DNA of 64,000 nt. It comes from Phanerochaete sordida. Taxonomy: Eukaryota > Basidiomycota > Agaricomycetes > Polyporales > Phanerochaetaceae. Positions 29,924 through 40,701 of the stretch are shown in pieces. The position numbers and the translations under genes were made by a program. Below the pieces are notes generated by a model, which worked only from the letters and a program-made list of their open reading frames with translations, did no database searches and was not told where the DNA came from. The stretch is from assembly GCA_019973155.2 (NCBI GenBank), contig BPQB01000001.1, positions 186,001 to 250,000 of the forward strand, given 5' to 3'. Numbering within the stretch: position 1 is the first letter of the stretch; every line of letters begins with the position of its first letter.

Positions 29924-32900
29924 CTAGTGTCCTGGTTCCGATTTTGTTTCCGGTTCGCTGTCCGGCTCGCTAGACGAAGGCGGCGTGCCAGACGCGCCCA
30001 ATCCCAACTCTGGGTGTGTGAACCCAGAGACGTCAAATCCAGATGCCCCGGACACGTAGTCCGAGAACGCGAGGCCCGACCCGAACGCCGAGGAGTCGTC
30101 GGGTGTCCCCGTGGGGTCAAATCCCATCGACCCGAACGCGTCGCCGCCGAATGAGCCCGCGGTGTGGTCCAACGAGCCGAACGTGTCCGCCTGCAGCGCG
30201 GCGAGCATGCTCGATGTCGTTGGCGTGTGCGCCATCATGCCCGGCCGGACGTCGAGCGGATTGCCGAAGCCCTCCTGGCCGGCCATCGGCGACAATGTGA
30301 AGTACTGTTGCTGCATCATGGGCTCGACAGATGCGGCGACCGAGTTCGTCGACAGCGCGACGTTGCGCAGGACGTTCAGCGCGATCCAGTCGCTACAGCA
30401 GATATAGTGAGTATGGCCCCAACGACGGAGATGCGAACTGTCACTCACTCCAAGAACAGCTTCAGTATTTGGAAAGCGCCGAACGCGGGGTCGCTGCGGA
30501 TCGTCTGCGACCGCGGTGTTAGCGTACGTGGGTAAAAATGATGCGAGCATGAGACTCACCAGATCGCGCATAACCTGGCTGGTCACGTAGCCCCAGCGTA
30601 TCAGCACACTCCTCGAGCTCATGGTCACCCTCTCCTCTCCGCGGCCTCCCATCAGCTTGTCGCAGCACTTGTCTGCCCAAGCCATCACATCCCGTACCGG
30701 ATCCGTGCTCTTCGACATGCCGTCCAACAGCGTGACAAACTCCACCTCCAACAGATGTGAGAGTTCTTCGTGTCTGCAGTTGCAAACCAGCGCCGACTGG
30801 TTCCTGACGGAGTCGAAGTCAATCTTCTGCCACGATTTCTTCATCTCGACTAGCTGCGTCGTGTTCGTGAGCACCGTGCTCAGGGCTTGTGTTACCTGAT
30901 ACATGTCAAGGAAGCGCACTAAGGAACAAAGCGTGTGAGCGATTGAGGACAATGCAGTGATAACGTGCGCTCCACTTACAAACAAGGTGCCCAAAGCGGG
31001 CTCCGAGCTCGACCTTGGGTTCCACGAATGTGTTTCCGTAGCTCTCGAGCGCCACGAGCAGTATCTTCTCCATCTTGTCCGCCAATTGCCGAAGGCCGCC
31101 CAGGATGGTCGACGATATCGGCGAGAGCATCTGCGACCGCAAAAACTCGAGAATTTCCTGCGAAGGAAGCGGTGTGAGCTGGCAATGTGAAACATCATGA
31201 CGGAGACACCCACATCATACACGATGGCGTCCGCCTTGGCCATCAGGCCCGCGACTGCGGGCGCGTGCACGACCTCGCGATGCGCACCCGTGAGACTCGA
31301 CCAGAACGTCCGGACGTGCATCTCAAACTGGTCGAAACGGTACGTCCGGATGCTCTCGAGGAGCGCGTCCAAGTGGTCCTGGAACCACGACCATACCTCG
31401 CGGGCAGCAATACCCTGGGGCGATGTCGAATTAGTGCCAACTGCCTCCTCGATGTTCGGGAAGTGTGGCATATGCCGGACGCTCATGGCGTGTGGCGGGG
31501 CGGACATCATGGGGAGTGAAACAGCGCCACCTGACGGGGACTGTGAGGGGACTCCGAGCGGAGCATCGCCAGGGCCTGCGTGGCGGCGGATGGAAGCTTG
31601 GCTGGGGAAGGAGCTGGAGGGTGGTCGTTGGGACGCTTGCGCTTGGGAGAGGAGGCTCGTTGCGGTGGGGGTCTTCTCGTCAGCGAAGACGACTTGCTGT
31701 TTCGCGCCGTTGGCGAGGTTTAGCGAGTTGCGCTTTGATGCGTTCGCCGAGCTCGGGCCATCGGACGCCTCATCGTCTTCTTCATCGTCGGACCCTTTGC
31801 CCGCCTCGGCCTGCTCGCTGGCAAGCCGCGCGGCGTTGACAGACTGCTGGGCCGCGTTGTTGTTCGATTTGCGGATGTAGTCTTGGAGGAACTCGGCCTC
31901 GGTGGATGTGGCAGGTCGAATACCACAATCTGAGCCGATGGGGAGACAATACGGGACAGATGATCAGCACCTCTGGGCATAGCACGCGTGATCCGGGGCA
32001 CAATGAGGGAACTCACAGTGATACTTGCTGTTTCCCCTGACCCCAAGACGCCTTGTTTTGATTGTAGGGAAACAGAGCCTGATGGCCTTGCCCAGCGTGG
32101 CGGTGTTTATGTGAGGGATACCGTACTGGTCGCAGACACGACGATAGGAAAAGTAGAGTCCTTGGCGGGGGACGTTTCCGTCGGGGTAAGGAGCGTAGTT
32201 GGCGGTGAGCCTACAGTACAGCCGAGACACAAGCGGGCGCTTAGGGTGAGACCATACGCTCTACGCTCAGACTAATGAGATTATGCGCACCATGCCTGAA
32301 CAAAAATCTGCTTTGCCCTATCCGATGCACTCGTGGTGGTCGCGGCCCTGACGTTGGCGGCGAGCTTCTCAAGGGCGTGGTCGGCGCCCAGGTGCATTCG
32401 CCCGAAGACCCCGGCGGCGTGCATGGACTCGGGGCTGCCGCCGAGCATCTGGGGGGAAGCGTACATGGTGTTGTAGTCCGTCGCGTTGGGGCCAAGGTAC
32501 ATCGCGATGTCCTCGGTCTCGCTCGACGATGAATGCACGCTCTCGGTGTCGCGCGGGTAGGGAGATGCAGCTACGCGGGCCCGGATGTGAGTCTGCCTGA
32601 AGTGGCTCTTGAGAGCAGGGTTCGACAGGTTGTGGTTCGGGGGAGAGTCGCCTAGAGGAGCAAGGTGGGTGTGCCAGCCAGAGTCAGGGAGGAGCGGAGA
32701 GTCGGCCAGGTGGCGGAGGGGGCGATGATTACCATGGGCTGCTGCAGCGTAAGACGGGGGAAGGGACGCACGGTATAAATCATCGGCTGAGGGGGGCATG
32801 ACTGCCGGATTCCGCATAAAGGGGAGACCCTGGGAAGACTGCGGGCGCGAACTGGTCGAGTGCGAGGAGGAAGAGGAGATGGAATTTGAGCGAGAGTGGG

Positions 32901-32970
32901 GGTGGTGGTTAGGGATGAAGGAGTCGAAGGGCAAGTTGGCGGCCATCATTTGAAGATTTACAGCGGCCAT
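29924..32970 (-). CDS. RFX-family winged-helix transcription factor
   Basis: Nuclear regulator that binds X-box DNA; fungal relatives act in DNA-damage response or cell-cycle control. The start is taken at MAAVNLQMMAANLPFD (32970); an in-frame ATG at 33018 would add 16 residues. A Ser- and His-rich N-terminus precedes the RFX DNA-binding domain, which spans an intron at about 32221-32301. It reads W then LTANYAPYPDGNVPRQGLYF, SYRRVCDQYGIPHINTATLG, KAIRLCFPTIKTRRLGVRGN, SKYH and, after another intron, YCGIRPA. Basic Arg and Lys in the RRLGVRGNSKYHYCG block are the usual DNA contacts. Downstream helices (EVWSWFQDHLDALLESIRTY, EILEFLRSQ, FLDMYQVTQALSTVL) match the conserved region found in fungal RFX proteins. 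The C-terminus is acidic and Ser-rich (SSSEPDSEPETKSEPGH). Several short introns. Confidence 0.88.
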
Positions 32971-33636
32971 AATGATAGAGAATAGATAGTGTGACGAATG
33001 AGAGTGGGTGCTGTTCAAGCACTACTTGCGAGCGAGACAGCAGGTGCACGCGGGCCAGCCGGTGGAGGGATTATCGAAGAGGGATGGGGGACGAGGGGGT
33101 GGTCCAGAGACAATAGACGTGGGCAGGCTGGGCCTGGTGGTCGAAAATAAGAAGATGAGGGCGTGATGAACACTGGGCACACCGCCGCAACCCGGGAAGA
33201 TGATGATGGAACGGGAACAAGAAAGAGATGTGCGAAGAGGGCAGCAGAGGTGGGGAAAAGGATCTGACAGACGGGCTGTCGTCCGGAAGATAAACCTGGT
33301 CGCTGCTGGCCGCTACAAGGGCCCGTCCACACAAACGCAGTCTAAAAATCCCGAAACAAGCACAACCAGGCCTCCCTTCGCGCACTCGTAGAATGCACGG
33401 CCCTGGCCAACCTGAATCAAGGACAGATCTCCAGCACGATGTCAGGATGCAGAACGTAGCAAAACGGGATCCTTCACGCTCTCCTCCTCCGTGGTCAAGG
33501 CAACCGCCCCAGGCGCCCGCCCGGCATCTCGCGTCCTTTCTCCCACAGTCATAGACGGAGACAAAAAGGCGTGCCGAAATAATAATTACAATGCAATGCA
33601 AAGCCAAGCCAGGTACAGATCGCGATCTACCTCCTC
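32971..33636. other. 5' region of the RFX gene and 3' flank of ppn1
   Basis: The RFX start lies at its left side and the ppn1 stop codon at its right. ORFs here (for example 33071-33937 on the minus strand) overlap the ppn1 last exon out of frame. No gene is supported. Confidence 0.45.
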
Positions 33637-36296
33637 CTACAGCTCCTCGTTCGCCCCCATGTACATGTACCGCCGGAACCGCTTGCGCAGCTTCGACCGG
33701 CCCCCCGCCTTCGCCAGCCGGTGCGCGAGCGCGGTCCACGACGGGATCGTCAGGTCGCTCATCGCGTACGGCGCGAACTTGCTCGCCGTCACGTTCGCGT
33801 CCCGCAGCTTGCGCGGCAGCCGCTTCAGCGGCACGGGGTACACGAACGCGTCCTTCTTCTTCCCCGCCTCGGGCTCGCCCGCCGCGGCCGGCGGATGTAA
33901 GGCCTGTGGCGCGTACGTCAGGTACTCGAGCTTCCACTTGGGTGGGTGCCGCTCCGTGCCCGTCAGGTTCGGCATGTAGTACTGTGCAGATAAGGACGCA
34001 ACGCCGAACGCGAATCAGAACATTTGTGGTCAGTAGGTCTCGGGGAGCGAACTCTAATATGACTCACCTGGGCAAAACCCAGCGGTGTGTAAAGCCTATT
34101 CGTCCGGGATGGGGAGTGCGGGCTTGAGTGCCAGGGACTGTTAAGGTTGCAGCGCCACGATACATTGGATGCGTCTGGACCCTGGCAAAGCTCTTCCCGA
34201 TCCACAAAATCGCCAAGGTGATGCTGCTGTCCGACCCCGGAGTCGGTACCACTATCGCCGAGGAGCCCTGCTGAGTACCGCGACCCCGTTATGTTGTAGG
34301 AGAAGATTCGGAAGGAAGGCAGGTACGGGTTCGGGACGACCGACGGGGCCACGTTCACGACGGAGATGCTGTCATAGTCGAGGTCCTTCTCCCTCTTGTA
34401 CAGGTGGTCATAGTCCTTCAGCAGTGTGGCGTACAGGTCCTTGTGCTTGCCCGCTGTGTGGGCACCGCCGTCGTTTTCCTCTTCGCTCGCGAGAGTGCGA
34501 GCATCCAGGAAAAAGAACTACAGGCACGTCAGTTGTCGTGAGACCGCCTGTGACGACCCGCGAGCACTTACGTGGTCGACATTCATGTGCTAGAAGGCCC
34601 GAAGCGCAACGAGGGGCTATGTCAACGCAGACGGTCACCAGGGCCAGAGCTGCGACTCACCCCGAAGAGGTGCCCCAGAATCGTGTCCTGGTACCGTAGA
34701 GACAACTCGGTGTATCGAATATGCTATTCGAAGGGCGAGGGGGAAAATGCAGGGGTCAGTCGAGCACTAGTGCCCTTCCACGGCGGGCCGCCACTCACGC
34801 ATTCCGAGTGAAAGTTGCGTGCGGACGGTGGAACGTGTCCGCTGATCCACGTCTGGGCGTCTCGTTAATTAAATGGTCCCCGCCAGGCGTTCAGTAACCA
34901 CGTTGCACGACTCGCCTGCATGCCCCGGGCCCGGAATGCCTGAAGCTGCACCTCCATCCAATCAAGCTGCAGGTTCCCAGGGTCGTCTCTGTCTTTGACT
35001 TCGCAGCCTCCCACGGCTAGGGCGGTCGTCAGGGCGATATGTCAGGAGACGGAACGCATGACGTACCTTTATTGGAGTCGAAGAGGTACATCGTATTGAG
35101 ACTAATGACGGCCAGCTGGTCGGGGATAACCTCGACCGAGTAATAGGCGCCGCGCTGGAAGACTTGGTACGAATGGAAGGGCACGAAGGACTTCCAGATG
35201 CTAGAGTTGCGGCACATGGTCAATGAAAACGCAGGTTCGCCGGGCCCGGAGGTCGTGCACACCTGGAGAACTCGGACGTAACATCATTGGGACCTTCGAG
35301 CGAGATAAGGTGGATTAATTCAATGCAATTGGATGCGAAGACGATCTCGGCCCACCTGGCATCATGATATTCTAGAATGCGGGAGCCAGGATCGTCTATG
35401 TCAGCTGCTGCGACGCTAGCTGTGAACCGGGCTACTCACATGAGCTGCGCGGAAAACCAGGAAGCAGTCAGCCAGCTGCAGCATTGCGATTAGTGAGCCC
35501 GGGCTTACGCCAAACGTCATTATTGCCTGGGCGAAGGGCAAGTGTGTCAGGGCGGGAGCCGTGCGGCGTCGTGACGGGTGACCGTACCTATGCTGGGAAT
35601 AACTGGTATCCCTCTGCTTGTGAAGATCTCCTCCATTCGCCTCGCCATAACTCGGTTTAGCGCGTAGATTTCTTTCAATGTTCGTGGAATCTTGCGGTCA
35701 TTATCGTGTCTACGGGACATATAGGCATTGCGTTTTCCCGAGCTGACGAGGCGAACATACCTTGCACTGTCTCCGGTCCCTGGGCATGCTTGGGTAAGTA
35801 GTGCGGCCTGCAAACTTTCGAAAAAGACGCACAGATGACAAAGTCGACCTCGTCCGCCCACTTCGACTCGAGATAGTCCAGCGTATAGTTGGTGAGCAGC
35901 AGCGGCGAGTCACACTCCCTGCGCTGACGTTCAGCCGACGCGCCAGGCCCGCATACACCGGTCGCCCATTGGGGTGACGCACCCGTACGTGTACCCAAAC
36001 GGCCCAGAGCGTGGTTTCTTCTTGGGCTTCTTCCTGTGGCACGCGGATTTCTCGGACATGCCTTCGCGGTAGTGCGGATCCGGGTGGATGTCCGTTAGGT
36101 GGAGGAAGCGGCCGGTGAGCTTGCGGGGCTTCGCCGCTGGGCACACGACACGGTGAGCGTGCGCGGGGCGCGCGGGCGGCACACGCACCTGGAGCGACGG
36201 CGGCGGGGCCGAGCGGGACCTGTGGCGGCGCGCCGAGCACGTCGTGCACGCCGCCGAGGACGAGGAGCGCGAGCAGGGAGCCGCGGAGCAGGGCCA
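33637..36296 (-). CDS. ppn1: Vacuolar endopolyphosphatase Ppn1
   Basis: Cleaves long polyphosphate chains in the vacuole; a calcineurin-like metallophosphoesterase. It starts with a signal or signal-anchor sequence (MALLRGSLLALLVLGGVHDV). Metal-binding motifs in order: LTDIHPDPHY, the WTGDSARHDND block assembled from three exons, GNNDVW, and GHVPPSARNF. The family's Cys-containing ECDSP region and NYTLDYLESKWADEVDFVI helix are present. The C-terminal block KWKLEYLTYAPQ and a basic end (KLRKRFRRYMYM) follow. Many short introns interrupt the gene. One of them appears to be GC-AG: after ARGMQ the donor is GCGAGT (near 34915 on the minus strand), and splicing to ACGTGGATC gives TWISGHVPP. The predicted size fits the family. 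Confidence 0.85.
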
Positions 36297-39201
36297 TTCG
36301 TGCACGACGTGTGTGGGGTAGAACGAGAGCAGCAGCTAGCACAGGCGCGGACGCGGTCAGACGAGCATAAGGAACGGCGGCAGGCGGCCTGAAGTAGCTG
36401 AGAGGGGGCAGCACGCAGGCCGTGCAGAGAAAAGTGCCTCGCACGTTCGTCGAGCCTGCTTCTCCACTCGCAGGCGCCACGCGCTTCGAGCGCGCAGGAT
36501 GCTGCCCCCGCGGCCGTCTGCACCTCGGTCCTCGCTCGTCTGTCTGCCTCTGCGAGCCATCTTTTGAGCAGCGGATGGTGCAGTGCAGGCTACTGTGAAC
36601 CCTGAGAACACGCTCTGTCCAACGACGGGTGCACACGCACTTGGCGGCAGGAGACGGCGCGTGACATTCGGCCCCAGAGTCCGAGACCATTCACCATCCC
36701 CCTTGCTTCACTACCACCACCACGCTGAACAAGGCGACGAGACTGTATCTGCTCTTGCCGCTGTTGCTCCTCCCTCATGCCTGTATCGACAATATTCAAT
36801 TAATCTTGCTGATTGGGCATTGGCTGTGCGTTCATGGCGTGCTCTCGCCATCGCCGGTAGTCGAAGCAGCTACTGCGGCGTCTTCCATAATACCTATCGT
36901 ACCTGCAGATTACTGATAGATTCATCAGGTTGAGCAGTGTTCTGAGCCTGCTCGATGTGCCAGATGAAGGCACCGGTCAAAGATATGCAACCACCTCCTA
37001 GATGCACCGTTGCAGCTGTCGGGGCAGTGCATCGCGCAGCTGTTCTCGAGGCGTTGAGCCTGCCGCAGACGGTTCGAGGACGAGGCTGGGCGCAGACGGC
37101 CGCTGCGGCGTATGTATCTGCGCTAAGGTGTTGTTGATGCCGCTACACGACGATCGCAAGGCGACGATCCATCGTGGTCGCGCGTATGTGACGGTTGGGC
37201 AGTGGAAGGATTCCACGAGCGACTACGGGAAGGCATGGCGCAAACGACGGCGAGAACACAGCGAGCGACGTCGAGGAGGCATTGGCTGCAACGTCTTTCA
37301 CATTGCCCATCGTATATTCTCATTACTGACGAATTTATCAGGCTGAGCAGAATTTCGAGCCTGCTCAACAGATGAAGACATCGGTCGACCATATATCAGC
37401 TCCGAGATGCGCCTCCGCCTTCGGCGAAGAGGCAGTGCGTGGCGCAGCGGCTCTCGAGGTGTTGAGACTGCCATAGACGGTTCGAGGATGAGGCCCGGTA
37501 CAGGCGACCGCTATATGTATCTGCGCCAGAGTGCCGGGGCATGCCTGCGGGATGGCTGGGCGGGGGAAGGTCTCGACGTTCAGGTAGGGGAAGGCAGAGC
37601 GCAGACAAGAGCGAGAACACGGAGAGCGACGTTGAGGAGGCAGCGACTGCCCGACGCCTTCCATCATCCCATCGTATACACGCACATCGCTAACAAATTC
37701 ATCAGGCTGAAGTTACTCGATGCACCAGGGGAAGGCACGGGTCGGACATATGTGACCACTTCTGAGATGTGCCAGTGCCGCCGCCGTAGGTGGAGGGACA
37801 ATGCGTCACGCAGCTGCTCTCGAGGCGTTGAGACTGCCACAGGCGGGTCGAGAACAAGGCTCGACGCAGACGACCGCTGCGGCGTATGTATTTCCGCTCG
37901 GCTGCTGTTGATGCCGCTACATGACGATCGCGAGGCGACGATCCATCATGGTCGCGCATGTGGGACGGCTGGGCAGTGGAAGGATTCAACGCGCGGCTAC
38001 GGGAAGGCAGAGCGCAGACGACGACGGGAACACGGCGAGCGACGTTGTGGAGGCATTGCTTCCACATTACCTGCCGTATACGCACATTACTGACAGAGTT
38101 ATCAGGCTCAGAGTTATCAGGCTCAGGCTGCTCGATGTGCCAGATAGAGGCATCGGTCGACCATTTGCGATCGCCTCCGAGGTGCGCCGCCGCCGCCGTC
38201 AGCGAAGGGGCAATGCGTCGCGCAGCTGCTCTCGAGGCGTGGAGACTGCCGCAGACGGTTCTAAGACGAGGCTCGGCGCAGACGACCGCTGCGGCGTAGG
38301 TTTTCGCGTAGGAACGCCGTTCAGGCCGCCGTACGACGATCGCGAGGCGACGACAGGTCGTGGCCGCGCATGTAGCGGAGGGCAGCGCGCGGGAAAGCGG
38401 ATAGCGACAGGGCGCGGCAGCGTCGGAGGACGCCCACAGGCGATCTGCGCGCGCGTGGCACACTCTGCGCGAACGACGCGCGTACACCGCCTGCGCGGGG
38501 CGCGCTCCGATACCGCTCTGGACGCATCCTGAATCATCCCCGGTGGCCGCAGGATCCATGATGACATGATTGCTAACAGCCTTCTCGACAGACGCGATGT
38601 GTCAGAGGCAGAAACGGGCCGTGTTGTCGCCCAACTTGCCCTGCAGGACCAGGAGTACGCGATGCTCGCGCGGTCTCAACCGGCCGCCGGCAGGAGAACG
38701 TCGAATGGACTGGACAAAGCGACCGCGAGACTCGGCGCCCCGCCATCGAACCGAACATCGCGTAGTAGCTGCTCGCCAGGAATTCCGCATTCCCCTCGCC
38801 GAGGTCGCTCGACGCAGCGCTAGAAGTCGCTGGAGGTTGCGTAGGTTGGCCCAAGGCCCATGGACACTGCTGTCCAGTGGTGTCGACACTCCGACCGGCG
38901 GGCCACTCGAGAAGACAACGACGTCATGATAGATTCTGAACTTGCGTACGACAAATTACACATGCCCCAGGGTATACCATAGACACTGCAGGGTTCGTGG
39001 GGCTTGGCTACTGTTACATTGGAGGGGTGAGGGCGTTGTGTAAACTAATGATATAGGACAGGGTGGGCAGAAGATTGTGGATGATTGCTGATGACGACGA
39101 CGAAACAGGGATTGCATGGCGGGACGATTGCGGGAGAATAACTTAACGAGAGCGAGGAGAGCGGGACGACGGCGGGCGAGGGGGCGGCGGCGGCGGCGCG
39201 C
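36297..39201. other. Gene-free region with a tandem repeat array
   Basis: Promoter of ppn1 (36300-36600), AT-richer DNA, then four degenerate tandem repeats at about 36830-38560, and a stretch to 39201 with no supported gene. Long minus-strand ORFs at 37702-38567 run through the repeats and differ between copies, so they are not treated as genes. Confidence 0.5.
36830..38560. repeat. Array of four ~0.37-0.45-kb degenerate tandem repeats
   Basis: Unit starts are marked by the related strings CATCAGGTTGAGCAG (about 36923), ATCAGGCTGAGCAG (about 37338), ATCAGGCTGAAGTT (about 37701) and ATCAGGCTCAGGCTG (about 38117), with a partial unit before the first. Inside each unit recur GCTCTCGAGGCGTTGAG-like DNA, GCGCAGACGACCGCTGCGGC, and a GAGCGACGTTG(T)GGAGG block. 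Units have drifted by many substitutions and by a deletion in the second. They have no terminal inverted repeats or conserved ORF. Confidence 0.75.
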
Positions 39202-39814
39202 CTACTTGATGCGTATGAAGCGCGTCGCGCCGAACTCGTGCAGGTCCTGCCCGTCCTCGTGCCGCTGGGGGCGGTGGAGCGCGAGCAGGTACGCCGCATT
39301 GTCGTTCTCGTCGAGGGCGTTCCGGATTGACGTCTCGGCCAGGTGGCACATCTGCAGGCCAGTCATGAGACCGCGCACTTTGGGCAGGCAGGAGCCGAGG
39401 CAGGGAGCACTTACGCGACTGTAGCCGCCCTTGGAGATCTCGGAGCGTGCCTGCGAGATGAAGTTGTGGATGGCGTCGTACGCGTATCTCCGGCTGCGCG
39501 CGTGGGCCGTTAGTGGCTGGGCGCGGCGATAGGGAGCGGGCAGGTACGTACAGGACGTTCTCGAGCTCGGTGCGCGAGCGCGGGAGGAGGTAGAGGTCGC
39601 TGCCGTTGAGGTAGCGGCTGAAGGCCTGGTACGATGCGCAGCCGGCGATGAGGGTTTCGTTGAGCGAGGGGTGCTCAGTGTCCCACGTGAAGAGGTTCTC
39701 GCTGCGCGCACGCTGGGGTGAATATTCGGCGTATTTACGCATGGGAAATGGTCACGTACGTGAGGCGAGTGTGAGCAACGGCCTCGGGCGAGTGGGGTGC
39801 GAGGAAGCGGTCCA
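39202..39814 (-). CDS. Small conserved-looking protein of unknown function
   Basis: Four exons can be read: ATG 39814 (MDRFLAPHSPEAVAHTRLT), then ENLFTWDTEHPSLNETLIAG and onward to LPRSRTELENVL, then RRYAYDAIHNFISQARSEIS, and a last exon MCHLAETSIRNALDENDNAA ending at TAG 39202-39204 (GATRFIRIK). All joins have GT and AG ends and consistent phases. About 145 residues. The helical, mixed-charge composition suggests a globular soluble protein; no family is recognised. A TATATAAA-like box lies about 115 bases upstream (39926-39934). Confidence 0.6.
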
Positions 39815-40701
39815 TGGCAGAGAGTTGGAGGTTGCTTGGGCGACGGGTGGGGGCGACGGTGGCGGAGGCGGAGGCGGAGGAGCGAGGTGGGGCGGGGAGA
39901 GATAGTGTGGCGTCGAGGGCGGGGGTTTATATATGGTTCAGGATAAGGGTGTGCGAAAGGCAGCGGCGTGTGCGGGGTGTATGAGTCTTGTGGATTGCGT
40001 ATACGCGCGTCAAGGTTTGGGAAGAGTCCGAGAGGCGTTGGACCTGCAAGGATCGGGACAAACGTGAGCTGCGAACCGGCGACGGCCACAGCACTTACTG
40101 CGAAACTGATAGGAGTTTTTACGCGGCGGTTGAAGTTGTGCGGACGCACGTTCGTGTGCTGTGTAACGAGACGCCGTCGGCTGGGTGACTGTGCAGGACT
40201 GTGCTTGCTGCAGCCTTTTATAAAGCGGATGGTGCGATCTACTTCTCAAACAAAACGGATGCGGTCCTGACTCATTTAGAGTTGCGTTCGGCATCCCTTT
40301 GCGTGCCGCGGCCGCGCTCTCCGAATTATTTATTTCTGGTAACGAATCGTCTCAGCCGGCCGTCGGTCTGCCTTGGCAAATTTGCCGATAGCCTACGATG
40401 TTCTTCTAAGCTTTCCGTCCGCCAATTTTGCTGAAAACTCGCGGAGCGCCCGGCGGGCGCAACGTCTTGGCTCGTCTTGGCGGCGCGTCGGGAGGGCGCC
40501 TATTTTGGCTGGCCGGCGCCCCGCCCCCATGCCTCCGTACGAGACGGATATCCGCCAAGGGTCTCCCCTTGCTGCAGCCCTTCCGCAGTGCCTCCTTCTC
40601 GGCCTTCCCTGCATCCTCGCGCATACCCGCACCCTTCCGTCACCGCATCTTCAGCGTCAGCTGCATCCTTGGTGGATTCTAGGATCTCGGACTTTCTGGG
40701 C
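39815..40701. other. Divergent promoter region
   Basis: Separates the small minus-strand gene from acetoacetyl-CoA synthetase on the plus strand. Several TATA-like stretches (39926, 40215) and no supported gene. Confidence 0.5.

Noticed and set aside
37702..38567. 285-codon minus-strand ORF in the repeat array
   Set aside because: The ORF spans two and a half repeat units and is not kept in equivalent positions of the other units.
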